Part shown: positions 39,285 through 51,608 of the stretch, one piece after another
Layout of the letters: each line of letters starts with the position of its first letter
Position numbering within the stretch: position 1 is the first letter of the stretch
Source of the DNA: Brasenia schreberi
Taxonomy: Eukaryota > Streptophyta > Magnoliopsida > Nymphaeales > Cabombaceae
DNA: 64,000 nt
Reading direction: 5' to 3'
Assembly (NCBI GenBank): GCA_036023115.1
Contig: JAYKKT010000089.1
Coordinates: 11,651,001 to 11,715,000, forward strand
The notes under the pieces: generated by a model
Databases searched by the model: none
Told to the model about the DNA's origin: nothing
The model's input: the letters and a program-made list of their open reading frames with translations, nothing else
Program-made: the position numbers and the translations under genes

Positions 39285-41009
39285 GAGGATAGCTAGGGCT
39301 AGAGATAAGAAAATGAAGGATCTTAATTCTGTTAGATGCATCAACGACAAGGAGGATGAAAAAATTCTAGTGACAAATGATGATATAAGAAACATATGAA
39401 AAACTATTTTTATAAGATTTTTACTTAAAAAAAAGATGTTTGTATTAACTTAGAAGAGTTAGCCAAATCAAAAAAGTATATAAACCACAATTTCTACCGA
39501 CGTATTCAAAAGAATGAAGTCAAAGAGACTCTTAAACATATGAAGGGTGGTAAATCGGTAGGACCAGGCAATATTCCTATAGAAGTTTGGAAAAGGCTAG
39601 GAAAAATATGAATCACTTGGCTCATAAGGCTATTTAATGAAATATAGAAAAGCCAAAAGATGCCCAAGGAATGATGAGCAAGTACACTTATACCCATATA
39701 TAAGAACAAGGGAGATATTAAGAATTGTGCAAATTATCGGGGTATCAAGTTAATGAGTCATACTATGAAATTGTGGGAAAGAATTATCGAACGTAGGTTA
39801 AGACAAGTATCGAGTACAACAGAGAACCAGTTTGGATTCATACCAGACAGATCTATTGTTGAAGCGATTCACCTTTTGAGACGTCTTATAAAACATTTTA
39901 GAGCAAAAAGGAAAGAACTTCACATGATATTTATTGATCTAGAAAAAACTTATGATAGGGTACCGAGGGAGGTTCTTTAGAGAACCTTAGAAAAAAGAGG
40001 TATCCCATTGACATACATAAACCTTATAAGAGACATGTACAATGGTGCAAAAACATGTGTGAGGACTCATGAAGGAATAACGAACTTCTTTGAAGTTAAT
40101 ATTGGGTTACATGAAGGATCAACTTTAAGTCCATACTTATTTATAATGGTGATTGATGAGTTAACAAAACATATTCAAGATGAAGTACCTTGGTGTATGT
40201 TATTTGCATATGACATTGTGTTAGTGGAGGAGTCTAAGGAAAAAGTAAATAGGAAATCGGAACTATGGAGAGAAACATTAGAAAGTAAAGACTTTCGACT
40301 TAGTAGAACAAGGACAAAATATATGAAACGTAAGTTTGATCATTTGGTTAGTTTAGAGTACATATAAATTAAAATTGGCACACATTGCATCTCCCAAAGA
40401 AAAGTTTTAAATACCTAGGGTCAATTTTTCAGAGTAATGAAAGAATTGATGGAGATGTTATGAATAAAATTAATGTTGGTTGGTTAAAATAGAGAGGAGC
40501 ATCAAGTATTCTTTGTGATAAGAAGATACCATTAAAGTTAAAAGGTAAATATTATAGAGCAATAATTAGACATGCCATGTTTTATGGTTTTAAGTGTTGG
40601 GAAGTTAAACATCAACATGTAGAAAAGATGCCTATGATAAAAATGAAGATGTTGAGATGGATGAGTGATCATACAAGAAAAGACCGTATATATAATGAGG
40701 TTATTAGAAATAAATTATGAGTGACACCAATAGAGGATAAAATAAGAAAATATCGTTTAAGGTAGTTTGGATATATAGAAAGAAAATCAAAAGAAAAACA
40801 TGTAAGAAGGTATAAAAGGTATGAAAAACTAGATTTTGAAAGTATTAAAAGAGGTAAAGGACGACCACAAAAGTGTTGAAAAGAAACAATAAAGAATGAT
40901 CTAACTTATTGTGAGTTAACTGCTAACATGACACATGATAAGACTCTCTGAAAACAAAGAATCCATGTAGCCGACCCCGTCTAATATGGGAAAAGACTTA
41001 GTTGTTGTA
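39285..41009 (+). mobile_element. RTE-type LINE, copy C (5'-truncated)
   Basis: Starts inside the RT N-terminal region (AGCTAGGGCTAGAGATAAGA at about 39290) and runs to a TTAGTTGTTGT tail. Readable parts include [20 protein letters not shown] and [20 protein letters not shown]. The FADD box has TAT (Tyr) at 40209-40211. Many indels and stops. It is close to copy B along its length, including in the sequence beyond the tail. Confidence 0.92.
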
Positions 41010-41280
41010 TAGAGACAGGAATTCACCGACACTGAATATGAGAGAGGAAGGCAAAAGGAAGAAACCAACTCGTCTGTTTTGGAAAGTGAATGTTGATTAT
41101 CCAGAATCAAAAGAGATGAATATGGCTGGATATGGTGTGGTAATTAGAGATTGCGATGGTAAGTTCATAGCAGGGGCTTCAAGACAGATGATAATGATGA
41201 TAACTATATATAGGCACAGTTAACTGCTATCAAGGAGTCAGTTTGCATTAGAATTGGGTGGGAACAATATCTGATTGGAA
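41010..41280 (+). pseudogene. Second copy of the RNase H-domain flank
   Basis: Nearly identical to 33400-33669: starts ATAGAGACAGGAATTCACCG and carries [20 protein letters not shown]. It stops at about 41280, where LINE D begins. Confidence 0.9.
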
Positions 41281-42312
41281 CCTCGAGGGAGGTTCTTTGG
41301 AGAACCTTAGAAAAAAGAGGTATCAAACCTTATAAGAGATATGCATGATGATGCAAAAACATGTGTGAGGACTCATGAAGGAATGACATACTTCTTTGAA
41401 GTTAATATTGGGTTACATGAAGGATCAACTTTAATTCCATACTTATTTATAATGGTGATTGATGAGTTAACAAAACATATTCAAGATGAAGTACCTTGGT
41501 GTATGTTATTTGCATATGACATTGTGTTAGTGGAGGAGTTTAAGGAAAAAGTTAATAGGAAATTGGAACTATGGAGAGAAACATTAGAAAGTAAAGTCTT
41601 CCGACTTAGTAGAACAAGGACAAAATATATGAAACGTAAGTTTGATCATTTGGTTACTTTAGAGTACATATAAATTAAAATTGGCACACATTGCATCCCC
41701 AAAAGAAAAGTTTTAAATACCTAGGGTCAATTTTTCAGAGTGATGGAAGAATTGATGGAGATGTTATGAATAGAATTAATGTTGGTTGGTTAAAATAGAG
41801 AGGAGCATCAAGTATTCTTTGTGATAAAAAGATACCATTAAAGTTAAAAGGTAAATATTATAGAGCAATAATTAGACATGTCATGTTTTATGGTTTTGAG
41901 TGTTGGGAAGTTAAACATCAACATGTAGAAAAGATGTATGTGACAAAAATGAAGATATTGAGATGGATGAGTAATCATACAAGAAAAGACCGTATACATA
42001 ATGAGGTTATTAGAAATAAATTATGAGTGACACCAATAGAGGATAAAATGAGAGAATATCGTTTAAAATGATTTGGACATATAGAAAGAAGATTAAAAGA
42101 AGAACCCATAAGAAGGTATGAAAAAGTAGATTTTAAAAGTATTAGATATAGAAGACTACCACAAAAGTTTTGGAAAGAGACAATAAAGAATAATGTATCT
42201 TATTTGAGTTAACACCTGAGATGACACATGATAGGGCTTTGTGGAAACAAAGAATCCATGTAGCTAACCCCATCTAGTATGGAAAAAGATTTAGTTGTTG
42301 TTGTTTGTTGAA
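41281..42312 (+). mobile_element. RTE-type LINE, copy D (5'-truncated)
   Basis: Starts in the RT region (CGAGGGAGGTTCTTTGGAGA), has TAT (Tyr) in the FADD box at 41515-41517 and ends at TTAGTTGTTGTTGTTTGTTG. It lacks the first two thirds of the element. It abuts the copied RNase H flank without a gap. Confidence 0.9.
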
Positions 42313-42876
42313 ACTCAATCTATTATATAAATGTATCATCTATGTTCATATCAATAAGGTGTGTTTGACTCTAAGGCCCTCAAAGAAATATCTTTATATA
42401 ATAAAAAGTAAGATAGTACAATCGTGCTTTTTATGTCTCTTGAGATTCACCGTGAACCGCTGAAACCAAACCATGGGGTTTTAATAAGAAAACCTTCTAA
42501 GATCACGTGCCTGAGATGAACGGGCTGTGATCGAGGCGAAATGAAGCCCTTCTGTTGGCATCTAAGTTTGGTTACGAGCCCTACCTTATCTTAGCAGGAA
42601 CTTTGAAAAATGTCGACGAAGTTCAGGACCTTCATTAGTCCCAAACGCGGCTCTTCACCCTTGAAAGCACTCGTGCGGAGGAAGCTCTGAGAGCCACAAG
42701 TTTTTGGCCGCCTGCCACGTGGACCAATAGACAGAGGAATAGAGATAAGTAAGCGTCTGATTGGGTTGCGGTGGCAACCAGCGAGAGCCACAAGCTTGGT
42801 GAAACCCGATCTACCATCACGGGCGTTTCCCCACAAGCTGTTCAGATTTAGAGACGCCGACCCTACCATTACCCTA

Positions 42877-42924
<48 letters not shown>

Positions 42925-44050
42925 CGCAAGCATCGTTAGGGTTTGTCACCATCTTCCTCTCTCTCGATCGGAAGTGTGTGCACGGAAAGAGGAACTCTGA
43001 GGGTTTTATTGGAAGGAGATGCAGCAGAAGTTGCCGGAGGCAATATTTCCAGCTGGTTGATTATATCATTCTGTTGTTGTGACCGATTAGAGTTCCAGTA
43101 AAGTCTCTCTCTCTCTTTCTCGGTGAGTATGGCTGATGTTATTTCTTTTGGGGTTTCTGGAGATTGAACGGCTTGTTCCTTTGTCAAGGAATGGATTAGA
43201 TGATTACGTTCATGATTTGATTTAGGAGTTTAATAAGAGAAATAGATCGATGTAGTATTTCCTTGTAATTGGTTCGGGACATAAAGTTCACCTGTAGAGA
43301 TCTCTTTTCTTTTTGGGATTTTGGAAGGTATGTATTAGATTTCAATCCGGGTGAGAAGGTGTGGAGATGAGTATGACCTGTGAATTGATGTGAAGGGTTT
43401 TTTTCTACTATCTGATCGCTAGGCCGACTTTGTATTGTATGCATAACTGCGTGACTTGATTTAGAGGGATCTAGAGTGATAAAAGGTCACCACAAACATG
43501 ATAAGTCGTTCGCAAATACAAGAGACTTATTTCTCAGTCACTGCGACAGTCACATATCGCACTAGATACGCCGCTTTTGTGCTTCTTTTCCTAGATAAAT
43601 TAGCATAGAAGGGGAATCAAATAGAGGGAACTCAAAAAGCTCTGTTGGCATAGCTAATTTTTTGCTAATCTGTTTGGGACTCTTTTCAAGATGTGCCAAG
43701 CATCTGATTGGAGGTTTAAATATCAAGACATGGTTATGTCTTTCGAACGCTAATTGGAAAGATAAGTATAATTTGGGAGACTTTGCAAAATATGCACAAG
43801 TTGGCTTGAAGGTTTAAAGATGAGGGCAAGGCTTTTGTCTTTCCAGTGCTAGCTACAACGAGAAATATTTGGGGCAATGATGTCTTGGTCTGCTCTAACT
43901 TTTCTTAAATGGTGGTGCTACTACGGTAGCGTTGCGTTTAACTCTTTTGCTGTATGTTTGGATTTTATACTTCCAATTTTGTTTCTTTGCATGTCTAAGA
44001 TATGTTAGCATTCTTAACCTAATGCTTAGCGTCGATGCAGATTGTGAGAA
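42313..44050 (+). promoter_or_regulatory. Promoter, leader exon and leader intron of LNK-like gene
   Basis: No protein-like frame is convincing. A CT run at 42886-42921 is followed by GC-richer leader-like sequence to about 43105. A splice acceptor (GTCGATGCAG at 44040) lies just before the start codon, so the 5' untranslated region is probably split by an intron of about 0.9 kb. Confidence 0.45.
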
Positions 44051-46055
44051 ATGGACTGGTTTTTTGTTCAAGAAAATGATGATCGTACTGTACCCAGGGT
44101 GAAAGGAGCAGAGGATGAATCATGTGGAGATGACTGCTTATCGTCAGAACCTTGCAGGCAGTGGATTTCCCCTGAAACGAAACTTGGTTCTTCAGATGGA
44201 CATTGTTTTACACCTGCCGAGAATGGAAACAAAGAAATGCGAACTGATGGTCAAACCACATGGTCATTATCTTCTGCAACATATACAAACTATCATAGGA
44301 AGCAGAGCAATGACGATATTTCACAGATATCAAATGCAAGCAAGGAAGATGTTTCGAATACTGTTTGCTTCAAACAGCATGCATCCAGCATGGACTCATA
44401 TGACCAGGAGATTAATGTAGATCTGCTAAACCCCCCATCATCAGATCTCTTATTCATGAACTGTGAGGATGAAGAGTCGAGCGCTTTGCATGAGTGTGGA
44501 TTTTTGGGTGAGAAGAATGATTACCAATTTGACGACCTGTCTCAGAATGATGGCATCTTCCAGTACGCTTGCGATTCCTTTGGCACTTAAGTTCTTTAAT
44601 TTACGGGGTAGGGTTCATGTAGTTTTCAAAATTCCTCACCAGCCCTACCTTCATCGGATGATATCAATTTTCTGCAATCTTTTTCTTTTCAGTGGATTTA
44701 TGGATTGAATGCTTAAGACCTATTTTCTGGTAATGACTTCTAATTTTTTCTTCTTCCTTGAACTTTGGAATATTAGGAATCTGGTGCTTGGAGGAAATCT
44801 TCCTGACTATGGGGATCGATTGTCGTTTCCATACATGCCGCCTACTGCAGAGGAAAGCTCAGTTCAGTTTGAGAATTTCCTAAGTGACATGCTTGTTGAT
44901 TCATCAAGCCTTATCAAAGATTCATCGGTCATCGATTGTTTGAATTGTTTCAAAGCTAGTCCACATACAGCTAATCAATTAAATGTTTGTGAGGAAGACT
45001 TCAGCAATCAGAATAGCAAACATCCATCTTGTTCAACAATTGATTTCTCAGGCACCATAGACAATCTTCCCGCCAGAAAGGTGCAGCTTGTTCTTTCCAT
45101 TGGTCAAGATCTTCCTTTTGTAGTCTACCAAAAAAAACTTCCTTCAAATTTCCCTAGTTTCCCCTAGATATCTGACATGTTGGGTTTTGGTATAAGAGTA
45201 ATGATCATTGTAATGCAACTTACTTTCAGAGTCAAACGCACAGTGCATCAGTACCTGTTGACCAGGGGACGTTTCGTGAGGAAGAGGCAAAAGTCGAGGA
45301 AGAAGGATCATTAGAAGCAACCGTCTTGCATGATCTTGAGATCTCAATGGAACGGGTAAATATGATGCGATTGAATGGTTATCTTTAGATTTTGCATACT
45401 GAGGTCCTACTGCTTTTATTCTGAGGGTGTAAAAGTAAACGGCATTGCTTTTGTTCGTTAGCAGATCAATACGAAGACCAGGATTTGCTTTAGGGATGCC
45501 TTGTATCGCCTGGCTATAAGTTCAAGGCAACAACATGCGGCAAATCAAACTCAAAGTTCGAACACTGCTGTCAATATGCCTGCCAATGCATGTACCAACG
45601 GAGCAAGGTACGTGAATAGTGACAGTTGCGTGTTTGTTAGGTATTTTCTCTTCAAAGGATTTTCTATTGCATGATGACGAGAAATTGTTTGACTTCTGAA
45701 CCTTGTAATTTTCATACATTAGTTTGCGATAACATCTTGGTGTTAAGTTTCTATCCTTCGTATGTGTGAAAGAACTGTATTCTCCAGGGAATCACAGACG
45801 AATGCCATCGACCGAACAGTTGCAAGCCTGTTGTTTAATGATATGAACCAAGATTCTCCTCAATGTTTATCACCAACACGTCATGACAAGAAACATGCTC
45901 GAAGAATTCCTCAGCGGAAGTCTCATTCTAAGAAGCGACAAAATGCCCATTCATTAATGGCTCACAATGAAGACCCGCAAGATGAGTCGTCTTTGACCAC
46001 CGATACCAATCCTGAAGTTAACATGTATGGCAGTTTTAGAAGATCAGATTCTTGA
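44051..46055 (+). CDS. LNK-like clock transcriptional coactivator
   Basis: The start is MDWFFVQENDD, matching the family's MDW-Y/F start. Proposed exons: 44051-44562 (donor uncertain), 44777-45080, 45230-45355, 45465-45607 (or from 45462) and 45788-46055, giving about 450 aa with phases that fit. Key evidence is the C-terminal motif TRICFRDALYRLA (residues about 319-331) followed by NAIDRTVASLLF, the conserved region of LNK1-LNK4. It is preceded by LEATVLHDLEISME, like the helix before that motif. In Arabidopsis, LNKs have no DNA-binding domain; they join REVEILLE MYB factors to drive evening clock genes such as PRR5 and TOC1. The protein is acidic and Ser/Asn rich, as usual. The first donor could also lie after CDSFGT. 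The assignment rests mainly on the C-terminal motif. Confidence 0.8.
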
Positions 46056-46316
46056 AAGTGGGTTAACGATAATGTGTCGTAGTGTCTTCTACACTGTATT
46101 TAAGTCAAATGTACTGCCAATGCACCAGGCATTGCTCAAGCTAGACCTTTATGCTGATATGTTTTTTCTTTCTAGTCACGGAAGCACAGTTTTGTCCGTC
46201 ATGCAAAGGATATTTATGCTGAATGCATGTAACCTGTGGGAGCCCACGTCAGTGAGTAGTATTAAGGTTGCTAGTATCAATTATAGCTGTGTTGGTTTCA
46301 TCTCTCTCTGTGCGCG

Positions 46317-46560
46317 CAATTGCTTGTCAAGTGAATTCTTGGCTCTCACTTCATGTACCCGATCTTCCCTTCATGGTTAAGTGTGTGTGTGTGCATGTGC
46401 ACGCGCAATTGCTTGTCAAGTGAATTCTTGGCTCTCACTTCATGTACCCGATCTTCCCTTCATGGTTAAGTGTGTATGTGTGTGTGCATGTGCACGCACA
46501 ATTGCTTGTCAGGTGAATTCTTGGCTCTCACTTCATGTACCCGATCTTCCCTTCATGGTC
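46317..46560. repeat. Three-copy ~90-bp minisatellite after the LNK-like gene
   Basis: The unit starting CAATTGCTTGTCAAGTGAAT begins at 46317, 46406 and 46499 (periods 89 and 93). Units are nearly identical; the length difference is in the GT-rich linker. It probably lies in or just beyond the 3' untranslated region. Confidence 0.95.
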
Positions 46561-46839
46561 TAAGCTTTCACAAAGGAAGAATGGCACAGGGAGCATAACA
46601 ATTGCATCCGGTAACTACAAAATGCTTGGGCAAGAGCCAAACTGTTGCACCCGTGCTCTACGGACCAGAGCCCTGGCCCTGGCCAACCTTATGTTAACCG
46701 GCAGCACAGCAAATGGTGATACCTCCTCGAATGTCCTTGTATATCACCCACTTAGCTGATCCCATTTGGTGTTGGGAAATGCTTGGTTAAGGTTCTCGCA
46801 CTGTTGTGCCCATCATGTGCAGTGATCATGGTCGATCTG

Positions 46840-46985
46840 CAGTGGCGGATCTACATTGGGCCGAGTCACCCAAAATTTTGAAAATCAATAGCCCATGGTG
46901 AGATCCATGGCTATAGTTCGCTCCACCCGAAAGCATTCAAGGGGCTATTTGCTCCACCCCAAAAGAGTTTCTAGATCTGCCACTG
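46840..46985. mobile_element. hAT-type MITE, 146 bp
   Basis: Terminal inverted repeats CAGTGGCGGATCTA and TAGATCTGCCACTG are flanked by an 8-bp duplication, TCGATCTG at 46832-46839 and TCGACCTG at 46986-46993 (one mismatch). An 8-bp duplication and CAG-type ends fit the hAT superfamily. There is no coding capacity. It is related to the element at 53819-53992. Confidence 0.85.
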
Positions 46986-46993
46986 TCGACCTG

Positions 46994-47329
46994 CATACTT
47001 AGTTATTGCGTGTTACTTGAGCCAGCATCGTCAGAAAACATAAAACTGAATTTATCGGTTTATGCATGAATATGAACGTAGACCCTTGTGTCCTACTTTA
47101 AAATGAATTTTCCGTCACCATGTAATGGAACGAGTTTTCTCAAAATAAAATTAAATTACAACTGCACAGAAGGCTCCTCCTGCTCTTCAATGAATCAACG
47201 GTCGAGATCTCTTGCTCCTGATTTTACGATGCTCGAGGAATTCCAATGGCGGAATATACAGGTTACAGACAAACAATCTTGAGATGCTGGGCTTGACTCG
47301 GTAACTAGGCTCCGACCTCAGCGTGGGGT
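46994..47329. other. Short intergenic stretch between convergent genes
   Basis: It lies between the LNK-like gene (+) and the fucosyltransferase pseudogene (-). No gene is seen. Confidence 0.5.
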
Positions 47330-48640
47330 CTAATCAAAAGTGTGGACAGGGATCTGCCAATTCTTTGTATTCTTTTTCGGATCATCGGTTAAACTGAGGT
47401 CACTTTCCGATTCCCTAAAAGTCTTAATGAAGGTCTTTGCACCGAACAGAATCAATCGTTCAATCATGAACAAGTGATAGTTATTCTTAATAACAGGATC
47501 CAAGATGCTGCTGAAGTTTGATGCGTATGCCAATCTATACCTGCCAACATGCAAAAGCAGTCACAAGATGAAATCATGTCTTCAATGTGACTGAATTACA
47601 TTCTTAAGATGTAGTACCCAGAAAATCCTTAACCACTGTTACATAGACACCTCTGCCCTCTGCCCGGGTGTTCGCACCCATGTCAGACACTTCAACGTTC
47701 AACATGCTTGCTTCTCCTGTTTCCAGTTCAACACCATATGTTGCTATTTTCCAGTGCCATGTCATTAGGACACTAATATTAAAGCTTATGAAAAAGTAAT
47801 TGTTTTCCTTCTGGTTTTATACAACAACAACTAAGCCTTTTTCAATACTAGATGGGGTCGGTTTTATGGATTCTTTCTTTCCACGTAGCCCTATCATAAT
47901 TTGTAGAATCCATGGCAAATAAATCCGACAAAGTTTTACACAAGCTGTCGAAAGCCCAACACAACCCTCCTCCTTTATTTGGGCTTAGGACTGACCACGC
48001 AAGAGTGATCCCTTATATTGGGCAAAGTTAATCATCAATTATATAATATACATAAATTATACTTATATACAGCCATGATGAATTTGCAACCATGGTACAG
48101 CATCCATGATTTTGAAAATGTCGTTCTCGAACCCGTACTTCCCACACAAGGCAATACCAGCTCTAGGTTTTACTGCACCAGAAATTGTATGCATAATGAG
48201 AGTCTAAACAAAAAAAGAAAAAATTCAGAAACGACTATGCAAAAGCATTTAGCAAAGCAAGCAAGCCATAGTCAGCAGAGCCTTCGACATCAAACGTAGA
48301 CTAGAGAGTTATTCTATGACTCCGGAGAAGACAAGTGTAGGCACATAAAAAGCAGCTTACATTTCCATGCTGAAAAAAATTACCTAACAGAAAGTGGTGA
48401 GAAGAACCCAGGTGTTCTCATTGGAAGCAATAAAAATAGTCTGACCAGGAGGGACCCATTTCTCGATCCTTTTGAGTATGGCCTCAGGACGTGTATCTCT
48501 GTCGAGATGAGGAGTGAGAGTCCTTACTACTCCGAACCTGTCTTTTCTGGTTTTCAGTCTATCACCACGGCGCACATGAATGGCATCATAATCACCAAGA
48601 ATGGCTTCAATCTCTTTCAGAGCAACAATGTGATATGCAC
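47330..48640 (-). pseudogene. O-fucosyltransferase pseudogene (last two exons)
   Basis: The minus strand holds two exons of a plant O-fucosyltransferase. The first, 48640-48384, reads GDYDAIHVRRGDRLKTRKDR, TPHLDRDTRPEAILKRIEKW, VPPGQTIFIASNE; HVRRGD is the GDP-fucose-binding motif. A 2-base deletion at about 48414 shifts the frame just after SNE, although the TPGFFSPLSV part is still readable in the next frame up to a good GT donor. The second exon, 47540-47330, ends properly: YRLAYASNFSSILDP, LTDDPKKNTKNWQIPVHTFD, stop. The upstream exons (membrane anchor and most of the catalytic domain) are absent; a LINE starts 6 bases upstream of the first exon. It is a 5'-truncated, frameshifted remnant. 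Confidence 0.85.
47821..48023 (-). mobile_element. Short LINE-derived element, second copy
   Basis: About 200 bp with the same make-up as 4369-4560: LINE 3' end (ACAACAACAACTAAGCC), then a jump at CTATCATAATTTGTAGAATC to the LINE 5' end (GTTTTACACAAGCTGTCGAA ... GTGATCCCTTATATTGGGCA). The junction is the same as in the first copy. It sits in the intron of the fucosyltransferase pseudogene, in the same orientation. I could not define a target duplication. Confidence 0.85.
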
Positions 48641-48645
48641 TAAAC

Positions 48646-51608
48646 AACAACAACTAAGCTTTTTTCCATACTAGATGGGGTTGGCTATATGGATTTTTTG
48701 TTTCTACGTAGCTTTATCATGTGGCATGCTAGCAGTTAACTCAATATAAACTATATCATCCTTTATAATTTCTTTCCAACACTTTTGTGGTAGTCCTCTT
48801 CATCTTTTAACATTTTCACAATCTAATTTTTCATATCTTCTTACGGGAGTATTCCTTGATCATCTTTCTACGTGTCCAAACCATGTTAAACTATTTTTCC
48901 TCATTTTATCCTCTATTGGTGCTACTTCCAATTAGTTTCTAATAACCTCATTATGGATAGAGTCTTTTCTTGTGGGACCACTTATCCATCTCAACATCTT
49001 CATTTCTGCTACGAACATTTTTTGAACATGTTGATGATTAACTGCCCAACACTCAAAACTATAAAACATAACATGTCTAATTACTGCTCTATAATATTTA
49101 TTAACTTTAATGGTATATTCTTATCACACAAAATACATGATTTTCCTCTTTATTTTAACCAACTGGCATTAATTCTATTCATAACATCTCCATAAAATCT
49201 TCCATCACTTTGAAAAATTGACCCTAGGTATTTAAAACTTTTCTTGTGAGGGATGCATTGTGTGCCAATCTTAATTTTTAAGTCCTCTAAAGTACCCAAA
49301 TGATCAAACTTACATTTAATATATTCTTTCTTTGTTCTACTAAGTCAGAAGCCTTTACTTTCTAACTTTCTCTCCATATTCAAATTTCCTATTAACTTTT
49401 CCCTTAGACTCATCCACTAATACAATGTCATTAACAAATAACATACACCAAGGTACTTCATCTTGAATATGTTTTGTTAACTCATCAATGACCAATATAA
49501 ATAAATATGGACTTAAAGTTGATCCCTGATGCAACCCAATTTAACTTCAAAGGAGTTTATCGTTCCTTCATGAGTCCTCACACATGTTTTTATACCATCA
49601 TACATGTCTCCTAAAAGATTTATGTATTTCAATGAAATACCTCTCTTTTTCAAAGTTCTCCAAAGAACATCTCTTGACACGCTATCATAAGCTTTTTCTA
49701 GATCAATAAATATCATGTGAGGTTCTTCTTTTTGGTTCTAAAATATTCTATAAGATGTCTCCATAGGTGAATCCCTTTAATAGTAGATCTACTAGGCATG
49801 AATCCGAATCGGTTCTCTCTTGTACTCAATACTTGTCTTAACTTACATTTGATAATTCTTTTCTATAATTTCATAGTATGACTCATTAACTTGATACCTT
49901 GATAATTCACATAATTCTGAATGTCTCCCTTGTTCTTATATATGGGTATAAGTGTACTCACACTCAATTCCTCGGACATCTTTTGAGTTCTCCATATTTC
50001 ATTAAATAGTCTTGTGAGCCAAGTGAGCCCCATCTCTCCTATGATTTTTCATACTTCTACGGGAATATTATTTGGTCCTACAAATGTTTCAACCTTCATA
50101 TATTTAAGAGCCTCTTTGACTTCATTCTTTTGAATACGTTGATAGAAATTGCGGTTTATATACTTTTTTGATTTGGCTAACTCTCCTAAGAATACTATCA
50201 TCTATATTTTTATTAAAAAGCTTATAAAATTATTTTTTTCATCTACTTTTGATATCATCATTCGCTACTAAAATCTTCTCATCCTCATCTTTGATGCATC
50301 TAACACAAGTAAGATCCTTAGTTTTATTATCTCTAGCCTTAGCTATTCTAAACATATCTCTTTCACCATCTTTTGAGTTAAGCTTTTTATATAAATCATC
50401 TCAAATTTTAGCTTTTGATTCACTAATAGTGTTTTTTTGCTTATAAGCTTCGCAAGTTTCACTAGTCTTCTTAGCGTAATGCAATTTGTAACATGCCTTC
50501 TTTATCTTGATTTTATCTTGCACCACTTTACTCCACCACCAAACTTCTTTTTATGCTGGTACACCTCCCTTCAATTCACCTAACACATCTTTTGCCACTT
50601 TTCTAATATGTATAGCCATATTGTTCCACGTATCATAAGGTGTACCTACATAATTCCAAGTATCTCCTTGAATAACTTTCTGTTTAAATATATCTTGTTT
50701 CTCACATTTGAGGTTCCACCATATAGTCCAAATAACTTTATGTATGCTATTCTTATTTGTCTACTTTTTTACCTGCAAATCCATTACTAAAAGTTGATGT
50801 TAGGTAGTAAAGCTTTCTCCTAAAATTACCTTGCAATCTTTACAACAAGATCTATCTTTTTTCCTATAAACAAAATAATCAATTTGTGTTTGTTATAAGC
50901 CACTCTTATAAGTAATTAAATGTTCATCTCGATTTTTGAAAATTGTATTGGCTATAAAAAATCAAAAGCTATAGCAAAATTTAAAATCTCCCTACCCTCA
51001 TCATTTATATCCCCAAAACCATAGTTTCCATGAATATCTTGATATCCTAATACATCTTTACCAACATGTCCATTTAAGTCTCATCCTAAACAAATCTCCC
51101 TTTGTGGAATTCTTTGAATTACCTTATCTAACTCCTCCCCAAAAGCCTTTTTAATACTATCTTCCAATCCTTCTTCGCATGCATAAACGCAAACCATATT
51201 CAAAGCCTATACTCCTAACACTAGTTTCACCATCATAATTCAGTCACCATATCGTTATATCTACTGCACTATCCTTTAAATCTTTATTTATAATAATACC
51301 AACTCCATTTCAAGCTTTTTTCTTTTCAGAGTACCATAATTTAAAACTGTTTTCTCAATCTCATTAACGTTTTCTTCAACCCACTTTGTATCTTTTAAAC
51401 ATAAAATGTGAATCTTTCTCCGAATCATAATATCTACCACCTCCATTAACTTTCTGGTCAATGTTCTGACTACCAAAGTTTTATGTTTAATAATAGATAA
51501 GTTCAACAAAATTTTATGTTTGCTGTAAGAAGCCTAACACAACCTTCCTCCTTTATTCGGGCTTGGGACCAGTCATACAAGATTGATCCTTTACATGGGC
51601 TGAGTTAC
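48646..51608 (-). mobile_element. RTE-type LINE, copy E (decayed)
   Basis: Minus-strand copy. Its 3' tail (AACAACAACAACTAAGC on the plus strand) is at 48646 and its 5' end near 51608. It contains FIDLEKAYDSVSRDVLWRTL at 49513-49716 and an endonuclease start near 51450. The FADD-box codon is AAT (Asn, in FVNDIVLV) at 49430-49432, different from the Tyr of the other copies. It joins the first surviving exon of the fucosyltransferase pseudogene. Confidence 0.9.

Noticed and set aside
44051..46055. Assignment of this gene to the XRI1 family
   Set aside because: XRI1 lacks the R-x-C-F/I-R-D-A/S-L-Y/F-R-L-A motif seen here, which is the LNK hallmark.
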